35,817 nucleotides of DNA from NCBI GenBank assembly GCA_012515515.1, contig JAAYYE010000009.1, positions 1 through 35,817 on the forward strand, given 5' to 3'. The translations under genes and the position numbers were made by a program. Below, piece after piece: positions 7,525 to 16,390 of this stretch. Source of the stretch: Minisyncoccota bacterium. Its GTDB lineage: Bacteria > Patescibacteriota > Microgenomatia > UBA1400 > PJMF01. The notes under the pieces are model-generated. The model saw nothing but the letters and a program-made list of their open reading frames with translations, was not told the DNA's origin and made no database searches. Position 1 is the first letter of the stretch. Each line of letters opens with the position of its first letter.

Positions 7525-9228
7525 ATGAATAAAAAGAAGCCCATTGAGCAGTCAGCTCATAGTTTAGATACCTTAGTTGAAGAAATTTTACTTTGGCAAA
7601 AAAAACAAGCTATTCAAGACTTGCATGTTGATGATATGAAAACTCCATCTGGGAGAGTGCACACGGGTGCTTTGCGAGGGGTCTTGTTACACGATGTCAT
7701 TGCTAAAATCATTCAAGAACATTTGGACAAGGAGTCTCAAGAAAATCGCGCTCAAAAAGTGCTCAGCACTTATGTCTTTAATGATATGGATCCGATGGAC
7801 GGTTTACCTCTCTATTTAAATAAAGAGGAATATCTTCAACATATGGGTAAACCTTTATATTTAATCCCTCCTCCAGCTTTGGATAAATCTGGAATTGATT
7901 TCTCTCAAATCAATGAACAAGAAAGAATGGAGCTAGAGGCTGCCAAAAATTTTGCAGAATTTTATGCCACTGATTTCATTCATACTTTTCGCGCCCTAGG
8001 TTGTAGTCAAGAAATAGTGTGGAGTCATCACTTGTATGAGAGTGGCCAAATGGATGAAGTCATTCGCTTTTCATTAGATCATGTCGATTTATTCAAGAAA
8101 ATTTATAAAGAGGTGGCTGATTATGATTTGCCAGAAAACTGGTATCCATTTCAAGTTATTTGCCCAGTTTGTGGCAAAATTGGCACTACTTTAGTGACTG
8201 ATTGGGATGGCCAAGAAGTTGGTTTTGTTTGTCAAGAACACGCGGTTAAATGGGCTGAGGGTTGCGGTCATCAGGGCAAAATTAGCCCCTTTTCAGGCAA
8301 TGGTAAGTTGCTGTGGAAAGTTGATTGGCCAGCTCATTGGAGAACTTTAGGTGTGAATATTGAGGGTGCCGGCAAAGACCACACTAGTGCTGGTGGATCA
8401 AGAGACATGGCTAATGCCATTTGTCGAGAAGTTTTTAAAACTCAAGTGCCCTTTGACATCCCTTACGAGTGGATACTGTTGCGAGGGAGTAAAATGAGTT
8501 CTAGTAAAGGAGTTGGCACTTCAGCTCGTGAATTTACTGCTCTTTTTCCTCCAAGTGTTGGACGTTTTTTATTTGTTAACAAAGATCACAATCAGGTGAT
8601 AGATTTTGATCCGGCCAGCATGGCAATTCCTGATTTATTTGACGATTATGATCGAGCTGCGCGAATTTATTGGGGACAAGAAGAAGGAGATCAGCGTTTA
8701 GCGCGTGCTTTTGTTTTGTCACAGCCAGATAATATAATTCCCCAAGCTCATTTTTTAACTCGTTTTCGTGATTTAGCTCAGTGGATGCAATATCCTGAAA
8801 AAGATGTATTTGTGGAAGCTAGTAAAGTTAAAGGGGCTGAATTAACTGCTTTAGAAAAAGAAGTCATCACTGAGCGACTACATTATGCTGAATTATGGAT
8901 TAGCAAGTATGCTCCTGAAGAATATCAGTGGCGAGCTAAAAAAACCATGCCTCCGCAAGCTCAAGAACTGAGCGAAGAACAAATAATGTTTTTAGAAGAA
9001 ATAAGTAAAATGATCGCTGGTCAATCTTGGCAGGCCCAAGAATTGCAACAGGCTATTTTTGATTTGGCTAAGCAAGGTCTTGGCACCGGGCCTGCTTTTA
9101 AATCAATCTATCTGGCTTTTTTAGGTAAAAAATCTGGTCCAAGAGCGGCGTGGTTTTTATTAAACATTGATCAACAATTACTTCAGGATAGAATAAAAGA
9201 ACTAAAAGACTTACATAAAAAAAATTAA
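7525..9228 (+). CDS. lysK: Lysyl-tRNA synthetase, class I (archaeal type)
   Basis: 'TPSGRVHTGALRGVLLHDVI' HIGH-like region and 'WILLRGSKMSSSKGVGTSAREF' KMSKS motif; 'GAGKDHTSAGGSRDMANAI' typical of class I LysRS. Confidence 0.93.
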   Translation: MNKKKPIEQSAHSLDTLVEEILLWQKKQAIQDLHVDDMKTPSGRVHTGALRGVLLHDVIAKIIQEHLDKESQENRAQKVLSTYVFNDMDPMDGLPLYLNKEEYLQHMGKPLYLIPPPALDKSGIDFSQINEQERMELEAAKNFAEFYATDFIHTFRALGCSQEIVWSHHLYESGQMDEVIRFSLDHVDLFKKIYKEVADYDLPENWYPFQVICPVCGKIGTTLVTDWDGQEVGFVCQEHAVKWAEGCGHQGKISPFSGNGKLLWKVDWPAHWRTLGVNIEGAGKDHTSAGGSRDMANAICREVFKTQVPFDIPYEWILLRGSKMSSSKGVGTSAREFTALFPPSVGRFLFVNKDHNQVIDFDPASMAIPDLFDDYDRAARIYWGQEEGDQRLARAFVLSQPDNIIPQAHFLTRFRDLAQWMQYPEKDVFVEASKVKGAELTALEKEVITERLHYAELWISKYAPEEYQWRAKKTMPPQAQELSEEQIMFLEEISKMIAGQSWQAQELQQAIFDLAKQGLGTGPAFKSIYLAFLGKKSGPRAAWFLLNIDQQLLQDRIKELKDLHKKN

Positions 9229-9237
9229 TAAGGAATT

Positions 9238-10491
9238 ATGCTTGACATTAATTTTATTCGTCAACATGCGCAAGAAGTTAAAGAAGCCTGTATCAATAAA
9301 CAGCTGGATAGCTCAATAGTTGATCAACTATTGGTAGTTGATGAAGAAAGACGAAAATTACAGCTCACAGTAGATGATTGGCGAAAACAAAGTAACGAAA
9401 ATGCTGGTCTTATTAAACAAGAGCTTGCTCAAGGCAAACAGGTTAGTCAAGAACTGGTCAATCGAGGAAAATCAATCAAAGATGAATTAAAAAAAATCGA
9501 ACCAGAGCTTGCTGCTAATGAGGCGCGCTTTACAGAATTAATGTTGGCTATTCCTAACGTTCCAACCGCCGACACTCCGATTGGTAGTGACGAAAGTTTT
9601 AATCAAGTGCTAAGAGAAGAGGGAAAAATTCCTCAATTTAATTTTCCTGTTCTAGACCATCAAACCTTAATGGAAAAATTAGATTGGCTAGATACTAAGC
9701 GCGCAGTCAAAATTGCTGGTTTTAGAGCTTTTTTTCTGAAAAACGAGGCTTTACTCCTTGAGAGAGCATTATTAAATTTTGCTCTAGATTCAATGCGTGA
9801 GCAAGGCTTTACACTCTTATCTGTGCCAACTTTAGTAAAAGCAGAAGCAATGTTGGGCACTGGTTATTTTCCTTGGGGACAAGACGACCATTATTACACT
9901 CAAGATAAACAGATTTTAGCAGGCACAGCAGAAGTGGCTTTAACCGCCTATCATCAAAATGAACTGTTGAGGGAAAAAGATTTACCCATTAAACTTTGTG
10001 GAATTTCGCCTTGTTATCGCCGAGAAATAGGTGCTCACGGCAAAGACACTCGAGGAATTATTCGAGTTCATCAATTTAATAAGGTTGAGCAAGTAGTTTT
10101 AACCATCGCTGACGAAGATGAAACGCGACGCTGGCATGAACTAATGTTGAGTTTTGCTGAAGAATTATTAAAACAATTGGGTCTGCCCTATCGAGTGATG
10201 GCTATGTGCACTGGTGATTTGGGAGCAGGACAGCGTAAAAAATATGATATTGAAACTTGGTTCCCCAGTCAGAATACTTATCGAGAAACTCATAGTGCTA
10301 GTTATTTTAATGACTTTCAGTCTAGGCGTTTGAACATTCGCTACCAGGCTAAAGACGGAAGCATTAAATATGTTTATACGCTAAATAATACAGTTGTTGC
10401 TTCACCTCGTTTACTGGCGGCCATAATTGAGAATTATCAGAAAAAAGATGCTACAATTGAGATTCCGCAAGTGCTAAAAAAATATTTTTAA
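9238..10491 (+). CDS. serS: Seryl-tRNA synthetase
   Basis: 'MLDINFIRQHAQEVKEAC' N-terminus and coiled-coil arm; class II motifs 'FNKVEQV', 'GDLGAGQRKKYDIETWFPSQNTYRETHSASYFNDFQSRRLNIRY', 'NNTVVASPRLLAAIIENYQ'. Confidence 0.97.
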   Translation: MLDINFIRQHAQEVKEACINKQLDSSIVDQLLVVDEERRKLQLTVDDWRKQSNENAGLIKQELAQGKQVSQELVNRGKSIKDELKKIEPELAANEARFTELMLAIPNVPTADTPIGSDESFNQVLREEGKIPQFNFPVLDHQTLMEKLDWLDTKRAVKIAGFRAFFLKNEALLLERALLNFALDSMREQGFTLLSVPTLVKAEAMLGTGYFPWGQDDHYYTQDKQILAGTAEVALTAYHQNELLREKDLPIKLCGISPCYRREIGAHGKDTRGIIRVHQFNKVEQVVLTIADEDETRRWHELMLSFAEELLKQLGLPYRVMAMCTGDLGAGQRKKYDIETWFPSQNTYRETHSASYFNDFQSRRLNIRYQAKDGSIKYVYTLNNTVVASPRLLAAIIENYQKKDATIEIPQVLKKYF

Positions 10492-10520
10492 TATAGTAAT
10501 TTTTTAAGATTGTAGAAAAT

Positions 10521-13500
10521 ATGTTTAAATTTCTTAAAAGCCTTTTCGATGAGGAACAAAAAAAGCTCAAGAAGTATCAGGTATTAGTTGATCAAATCAA
10601 CGCTTTTGAGCCGGAAATGGAGGCTAAAAACAATAAAGATTTAGCCTTGCAGACCAAGAAGTTTAAAGAAATTATTGAACAACATCGACAAAAAATTGAT
10701 CCAGCTCTCGAAGCTAACTCTCCAGCTTATCAAGATGCTTTAAAGAAGATAGACCAAGAGACTCTGGAGTTAATTTTGCCTGAAGCTTATGCTACGGTTC
10801 GTGAAGTATCGCGTCGTCTCATTGGTGTGCGACATTTTGATGTGCAGATGTTGGCTGGTGTCGCTCTTCATCGAGGCAATATTACTGAACAAAAAACTGG
10901 TGAGGGTAAAACTTTAACCGTCACCTGCCCTCTTTATCTTAATGCTTTATTGGGGCATGGAGCCCACTTGGTGACAGTCAATGATTACCTTTCTGAAATT
11001 GGTGTAGGTTGGATGGGCCCAATTTATCATTTTTTAGGTTTGAAAACAGCGGTTATTGTTCATGACCACGCCCGTTTGTATGATCCAAATGTGGATAGCG
11101 AAGAACGAGGTGATGAGCGCCTTGAGCATTTTGTGGAAATTAGTCGACAAGAGGCTTATTTAGCTGATATCACTTACGGCACCAATAACGAGTTTGGTTT
11201 CGATTATTTGCGCGATAACATGGTGCAAAATTTACAGCAAATGGTGCAAAGGCAAAGTCATCCTCATCATTTTGCAATCGTTGATGAAGCCGATTCGATT
11301 TTAATTGATGAAGCGCGGACGCCTTTAATTATTTCTGCTCCTGATACTGAACCAACTAATAAATATTATCAATTTGCCGACATGGTGCGTTCCCTAAGCA
11401 AAGAGCAAGATTATAAACTTGATGAAAAGTCGAAAAGCGCCACCCTCACTGATTTAGGTGTTAAGCGTTTAGAAGCAAAACTAGGTGTTAGCAATCTTTA
11501 TGAAGAAAACTTTGATACTATTCACCATATTGAAAAAGCACTCCAAGCGCAATCTCTTTACCACAAAGACAAAGAGTACATTATTAAGGATAATCAAATA
11601 ATTATTGTTGATGAGCACACGGGTCGTTTAATGTTTGGTCGACGCTACAGTGATGGTCTACATCAGGCTATTGAAGCCAAGGAAGGAGTGGCTATTCAAC
11701 AAGAATCTCGAACCTTAGCTACTATTTCTTTGCAAAATTATTTTAGAATGTACCAAAAATTGTCTGGTATGACTGGTACAGCCTTAACTGAGTCAGAAGA
11801 ATTTAATCAAATTTATCACACCGATGTTTTAGCTATTCCCACCAACGAAGAGGTGATTCGTCAAGATCGTCCCGATCAAATTTATAAAAACACGGCCGCT
11901 AAATATTCGGCGATTGTTAAAGAGGTGGAGCGACTTCATGAAACTGGTCAACCAATTTTGTTAGGCACTCGGTCGATTGAACATAATCAAATAATTTCAA
12001 ATTTTTTGCGCCGTAAAAAAATCGATCATCAGCTTTTAAATGCCAAGAATCATGAAAGAGAAGCTTTTATTATTGCCGATGCTGGTAAAAAAGGAGCCAT
12101 TACTGTTGCTACTAATATCGCAGGTCGAGGAGTTGATATTGTTTTGGGTGGAGCAAAACCGGAATTAAAAAATTACCGCAAAGCGCAATTAAGCAAGAAA
12201 AAAAGCAAAATTCCAGCAGCTTATAAAGACCTAGATTTACCAAGTCTAATTAATCCAGCTAATTATAAATTGAAAGAATATGCCCAGGCCATGCAAGATT
12301 GGCAAGAGGCGCATCAAGAGGTGGTTGAGGTAGGCGGTTTGGCAATTATTGGTACAGAACGCCATGAATCAAGACGTATTGACAATCAATTGCGCGGTCG
12401 ATCAGGTAGACAAGGAGATCCAGGTAGTTCTCAATTTTTTGTCTCACTGGACGATGAAATCATGCGCATTTTTGGTGGCGAGCAAATTGCTAAATTAATG
12501 AATTTATTGCAAATCGACGAGCAACAAGTAATTGAAAATAAAATGGTTAGTAAAGCCATTGAGTCAGCGCAAACAAAAGTAGAAACCTTCTTTTTTGATC
12601 AACGCAAACGCTTGGTAGATTTTGATGATGTGATGAACAAGCATCGTGAAATAATTTATAAGCGTCGTCGTCGTTTACTTGAAGTGGCAACTATAAGTAT
12701 TAAGCAGGCACAGAGTGATGATCGTTTGGCCAATGTTATTGTGGATGAGCAAGGCCAAGAAACCACTTTAAAGGCACAAATTTTGGATTATATTCAGCAG
12801 GAAGTGACTTTGCTGGTTAATAATCGATTGAGCTTAGAAAACACCGATGCAGAAAGCGAAGCTGAGGCATATCAATTAATCGTCAAAGATTTTACTAAAA
12901 TAATTCCTTTCGATGAAGCTTCTCAACAAAAAATAGCTAAAAAATTGGCTAAAGAAAAAGATCCATCAGCATTAATTGATGAATTAATGAAAGTGGTTGA
13001 GCAAGCCTACGAGTCACGAGAAGCTAAAGTTGGTGAAGCACTGATGCGTGAGTTGGAAAAATTCGTCATTCTGTCAACGATTGATGAAAAATGGATGGAT
13101 CATCTTGATATGATCGATGATTTGCGTCAGGGTATTTGGCTGCGTGGTGATAAAAATACTGTTTTATCAGAATACAAAAGAGAAGCCTTTAAAATGTTTG
13201 AAGAACTTATCAACAATATTCAAAGCAACATTGCTACAAGAATTTTTAGAATCCAGCCCTTGGTGCAACAACAATCTGTCATACCCAAAAACATGCAATT
13301 AGATAAAGCTGATGTTGCTGACAGCTTATTACAAGCAGTCGCAGCAGATCCGAGGCGAGCTGGGCAAACTCCCTCTCAAGCAACTGGAAAAACAGCTAAC
13401 ACTAGTGATTTGGCTAAACTTTTAGCTAATGCTAATAATAATCAGCCAAGCGCTACGAGCACTAATCGCAGCGACTCGTCTGCTCCCACAACGGGGTCGG

Positions 13501-13592
13501 AAAAAATTGGGCGCAACGATCCTTGCCCTTGCGGATCGGGGTTAAAATATAAAAAGTGCGGATTAATTGGGGCCAAAGAACATCGACCCTAA
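10521..13592 (+). CDS. secA: Preprotein translocase subunit SecA
   Basis: 'EQKTGEGKTLTVTCPLYLNAL', 'DYLRDNM', 'VDEADSILIDEARTPLIISAP', 'GRSGRQGDPGSSQFFVSLDDEIMR'; C-terminal SEC-C zinc motif 'GRNDPCPCGSGLKYKKC'. Confidence 0.98.
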   Translation: MFKFLKSLFDEEQKKLKKYQVLVDQINAFEPEMEAKNNKDLALQTKKFKEIIEQHRQKIDPALEANSPAYQDALKKIDQETLELILPEAYATVREVSRRLIGVRHFDVQMLAGVALHRGNITEQKTGEGKTLTVTCPLYLNALLGHGAHLVTVNDYLSEIGVGWMGPIYHFLGLKTAVIVHDHARLYDPNVDSEERGDERLEHFVEISRQEAYLADITYGTNNEFGFDYLRDNMVQNLQQMVQRQSHPHHFAIVDEADSILIDEARTPLIISAPDTEPTNKYYQFADMVRSLSKEQDYKLDEKSKSATLTDLGVKRLEAKLGVSNLYEENFDTIHHIEKALQAQSLYHKDKEYIIKDNQIIIVDEHTGRLMFGRRYSDGLHQAIEAKEGVAIQQESRTLATISLQNYFRMYQKLSGMTGTALTESEEFNQIYHTDVLAIPTNEEVIRQDRPDQIYKNTAAKYSAIVKEVERLHETGQPILLGTRSIEHNQIISNFLRRKKIDHQLLNAKNHEREAFIIADAGKKGAITVATNIAGRGVDIVLGGAKPELKNYRKAQLSKKKSKIPAAYKDLDLPSLINPANYKLKEYAQAMQDWQEAHQEVVEVGGLAIIGTERHESRRIDNQLRGRSGRQGDPGSSQFFVSLDDEIMRIFGGEQIAKLMNLLQIDEQQVIENKMVSKAIESAQTKVETFFFDQRKRLVDFDDVMNKHREIIYKRRRRLLEVATISIKQAQSDDRLANVIVDEQGQETTLKAQILDYIQQEVTLLVNNRLSLENTDAESEAEAYQLIVKDFTKIIPFDEASQQKIAKKLAKEKDPSALIDELMKVVEQAYESREAKVGEALMRELEKFVILSTIDEKWMDHLDMIDDLRQGIWLRGDKNTVLSEYKREAFKMFEELINNIQSNIATRIFRIQPLVQQQSVIPKNMQLDKADVADSLLQAVAADPRRAGQTPSQATGKTANTSDLAKLLANANNNQPSATSTNRSDSSAPTTGSEKIGRNDPCPCGSGLKYKKCGLIGAKEHRP

Positions 13593-13597
13593 ACAAT

Positions 13598-14476
13598 ATG
13601 CCAGAATTACCTGAAGTTGAATCGCTAAGAAAAAATTTAGCTCCAGTCTTGTTAGAAAAAAGGATTAGAGACATTCACCTATTGAGAGAAAAAAGCTTTC
13701 CCAATTTTGCAGAAAATAAGAGTTTATTAATTGGTCAGCAATTTATTGATGTCAGGCGTCGGGCAAAAATACTCGACCTGGTGTTAAGTAATAGTCAACA
13801 TTTATTGATTCATTTAAAAATGACTGGACAATTAATTTTTCTTGATAAAGATGGTCAACGCGCAGGTGGCGGTCATCCGACTGCTGATTGGCTTAATGAT
13901 TTGCCCAGTAAACATACCCGAGTAATTTTTGATTTAGAAGATCGAAAACAAAGAAACAGTCAACTCTTTTTTAATGACATGCGAGTTTTTGGTTGGCTCA
14001 GACTCAAAGCACAAGATCAACTTTCACAAGAATTTGTTCACTATGGCTTAGATGTTAACGATCCCAACTTAAATATCAAATATTTATTAGAGAAAGCTAA
14101 AAATCGGCAGATTAGCATTAAGCAATTTATTATGGATAATCAGGTTTTAGCTGGAGTTGGTAATATTTATGCGAGTGAAGCGCTGTTTAGAGCGAAAATT
14201 TCCCCTCTTAGGAGAGCTAATAGCTTGAGTAAAATTGAAATGACTCGCTTATTATTAGAAATGCAGCAAATAATTGAGACAGCTATTCTTTCTGGTGGCA
14301 CTACTTTTGACGGTCATTATGTTGGAGTTGATGGTTTGGCTGGTTCCTATCAAGATCAATTGCTGGTTTACGGTCAAGAAAATGCTATTTGTCCAGATTG
14401 TGGCCGGGATTTTAAAATCAAAAGAGTTAAGCTGGGCGGAAGAAGCAGTTTTTATTGCGAACGTTGTCAGCGCTAA
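13598..14476 (+). CDS. mutM: Formamidopyrimidine-DNA glycosylase (Fpg/MutM)
   Basis: 'MPELPEVESLRKNL' N-terminus; 'QVLAGVGNIYASEALFRAKISPLR'; C-terminal zinc finger 'CPDCGRDFKIKRVKLGGRSSFYCERCQR'. Start set at ATG 13598 because Pro2/Glu3 must be N-terminal. Confidence 0.97.
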   Translation: MPELPEVESLRKNLAPVLLEKRIRDIHLLREKSFPNFAENKSLLIGQQFIDVRRRAKILDLVLSNSQHLLIHLKMTGQLIFLDKDGQRAGGGHPTADWLNDLPSKHTRVIFDLEDRKQRNSQLFFNDMRVFGWLRLKAQDQLSQEFVHYGLDVNDPNLNIKYLLEKAKNRQISIKQFIMDNQVLAGVGNIYASEALFRAKISPLRRANSLSKIEMTRLLLEMQQIIETAILSGGTTFDGHYVGVDGLAGSYQDQLLVYGQENAICPDCGRDFKIKRVKLGGRSSFYCERCQR

Positions 14477-14522
14477 ATACTTAGTTGCCGGCGTTAAATA
14501 CTTAGTTGCCGGCGCTAAATAC
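14471..14522. repeat. 21-bp tandem repeat, about 2.5 copies, spanning the stop codons of two convergent genes
   Basis: cgctaaatacttagttgccgg (14471-14491), cgttaaatacttagttgccgg (14492-14512), cgctaaatac (14513-14522). Confidence 0.97.
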
Positions 14523-15522
14523 TCAATAATTTTCTCTTTTTTTTCAACAAGAGCAGGGTTTTATTTAAAATTGCTTGGCTGTCTAAGTGATATTTGCTTA
14601 ATAATTGTTGGGCAGTTCCCGATTCACCAAAGGTATTGTTGACGGCAACAAACTCAGTTAGCAAGGGTTTACTATTTTTTTCTCCTAAATTATTGAGGAG
14701 TTGTTGAGCTAAATAAGCATTAAAACCACTGCCCAATTGTTCTTCACTAATAATCAATAGGGCTTGGGTTTTTTGGCAACTCAGTAAAATAGATTCGAGA
14801 TCGAGGGGTTTTAGTGAAATTAGATTAATTAATTCAGCCCTAATCCCGAGTTGCTGTAATTCAAAACAGGCTTGAACAGCTTGATGAGCAATAGTTCCCG
14901 ACACAACAATAGTTAAATCTTTGCCAGAAGTTAGAACTTGGGCTTTATCTAGAGAAAATTTGTTTGAGTCTTCTCGCTTGTTAATTAAATTTTTTAAGGA
15001 AAGTTCTAAATCCGCCACAGCCAAGCGACTTAAGCGCAAATAACTTGGACCAAGATCTTTAGCCAGAGCAAGAGTGGCTAGCTTGGCTTGCTTGGCATCA
15101 GCTGGAGAAACAAGTCGCATATTTGGCAAGCTGATCATGAGGCTTAGGTCTTCTAAAGCTTGATGAATCGCTCCATCTTCGCCAGTAACCAGACCCGCAT
15201 GTCCCCCAACAATTTTCAGGTTAAGATTTGAATAGGCTATATTTCTTATTTGATCAAAATTGCGAGCTGGATTAAAAGAAGCAAAACTAGTGGCAAAAGG
15301 TATTTTACCAAGCAAGCTTAAGCCAGCGGCTACACCAATCATATTTTGTTCTGCCACGCCACATTCAACATATTGACTAGGAAATTGCTTTTTAAAGTCT
15401 GCCAGCTTCAAAGAATCACTTAAATCTGCAGATAAAGCCATTATGTTTGGATTAACTTGTGCGGCTTTTACTAAGCCGGCAGCAAAACCATCTCTAGTGG
15501 CAAGTAGTTGGTTTTCACTCAT
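14515..15522 (-). CDS. Transketolase, C-terminal half (pyrimidine-binding and C-terminal domains)
   Basis: 'ALSADLSDSLKLADFKKQFPSQYVECGVAEQNMIGVAAGLSL', 'FASFNPARNFDQIRN', 'GEDGAIHQALEDLSLMISLPNMRLVSPADA'. Confidence 0.94.
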   Translation of the reverse strand: MSENQLLATRDGFAAGLVKAAQVNPNIMALSADLSDSLKLADFKKQFPSQYVECGVAEQNMIGVAAGLSLLGKIPFATSFASFNPARNFDQIRNIAYSNLNLKIVGGHAGLVTGEDGAIHQALEDLSLMISLPNMRLVSPADAKQAKLATLALAKDLGPSYLRLSRLAVADLELSLKNLINKREDSNKFSLDKAQVLTSGKDLTIVVSGTIAHQAVQACFELQQLGIRAELINLISLKPLDLESILLSCQKTQALLIISEEQLGSGFNAYLAQQLLNNLGEKNSKPLLTEFVAVNNTFGESGTAQQLLSKYHLDSQAILNKTLLLLKKKRKLLSI

Positions 15523-16387
15523 GATCGTTTTGTCTTTTAATTCTTAACTCATGCATGGCACTTTCAAATTCCCTTTTATTGGGAGCTTTGCCGTGCCAGC
15601 GATAATCATCCTCCATAAATGATACGCCTTTTCCTGGAATGCTGTGGGCAATTAAGGCTACTGGCTGCTTTTTATTATTTTTAGCTTGGGTGAGTTTGTC
15701 TTGCAGATCCTCAAAATCATGAGCATCAACTTCAAGAACATGGAGACCAAAAGCAATCAATTTTAATTTTAAATCTCCTAGAGAGAGAATTTCCCTAGTT
15801 TTACCAGAGATTTGTATTTGATTGTAATCGATGATGAAAGTTAAATTGCGCAGTTGATAATGAGCGGCAAACATATAGGCTTCCCAACTTTGTCCCTCTT
15901 GCTGTTCTCCATCGCTTAATAAACAAAAAACGTGATTTTTTCTTTCAGCTAATTGCAGACCATAGGCTAAACCAGCCGCTTGAGATCCTCCCTGCCCCAA
16001 AGAGCCAGCTGTAATTTCAATACCGGGCAAAGTTTTTGGATCGATATTTTCCCCAGCCATGAGTAGGTGCGGATGACCCTGTAAGCGACTATTAATCAGG
16101 CGAAAACTCGCCAACTCTTCTCTGGCAAAATATTTTTGTTGAGCTAGAACAGCGTAGAGAGCGGGACAGATATGTCCATTGGACAGCAAAAAATAATCAC
16201 GCTTTTCCCAAGTAGGTCGTTGGGGATCATGACGCAAAATACCAGTGGCGTATAAACATAAGATTAAATCAATCATGCCCAAGCTGCCCGCAGGATGTCC
16301 GCTTTGGGCTTGATAAATCATGGATAGAATATCTTGTCTAAGTTTAAAAGCGGTGTTTCGTAGCTGGGCAGGCTTGGTAATTTTCAT
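15515..16387 (-). CDS. Transketolase, N-terminal half (TPP-binding)
   Basis: 'QSGHPAGSLGMIDLILCLY', 'RDYFLLSNGHICPALYAVLAQ', 'LPGIEITAGSLGQGGSQAAGLAYGLQL', 'LSDGEQQEGQSWEA'; 8-nt overlap with the downstream half. Confidence 0.95.
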   Translation of the reverse strand: MKITKPAQLRNTAFKLRQDILSMIYQAQSGHPAGSLGMIDLILCLYATGILRHDPQRPTWEKRDYFLLSNGHICPALYAVLAQQKYFAREELASFRLINSRLQGHPHLLMAGENIDPKTLPGIEITAGSLGQGGSQAAGLAYGLQLAERKNHVFCLLSDGEQQEGQSWEAYMFAAHYQLRNLTFIIDYNQIQISGKTREILSLGDLKLKLIAFGLHVLEVDAHDFEDLQDKLTQAKNNKKQPVALIAHSIPGKGVSFMEDDYRWHGKAPNKREFESAMHELRIKRQNDHE

Positions 16388-16390
16388 TAT

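Noticed and set aside
14274-14642. 122-aa plus-strand ORF with repeated 'KYLVAG'
   Set aside because: Alternate frame of mutM running through the 21-bp repeats; the peptide repeat follows from the DNA repeat.
14515-16387. Split transketolase as a frameshifted pseudogene
   Set aside because: The halves correspond to clean domain boundaries and overlap by 8 nt with proper stop and start; two-gene transketolases are well known in archaea and many bacteria.
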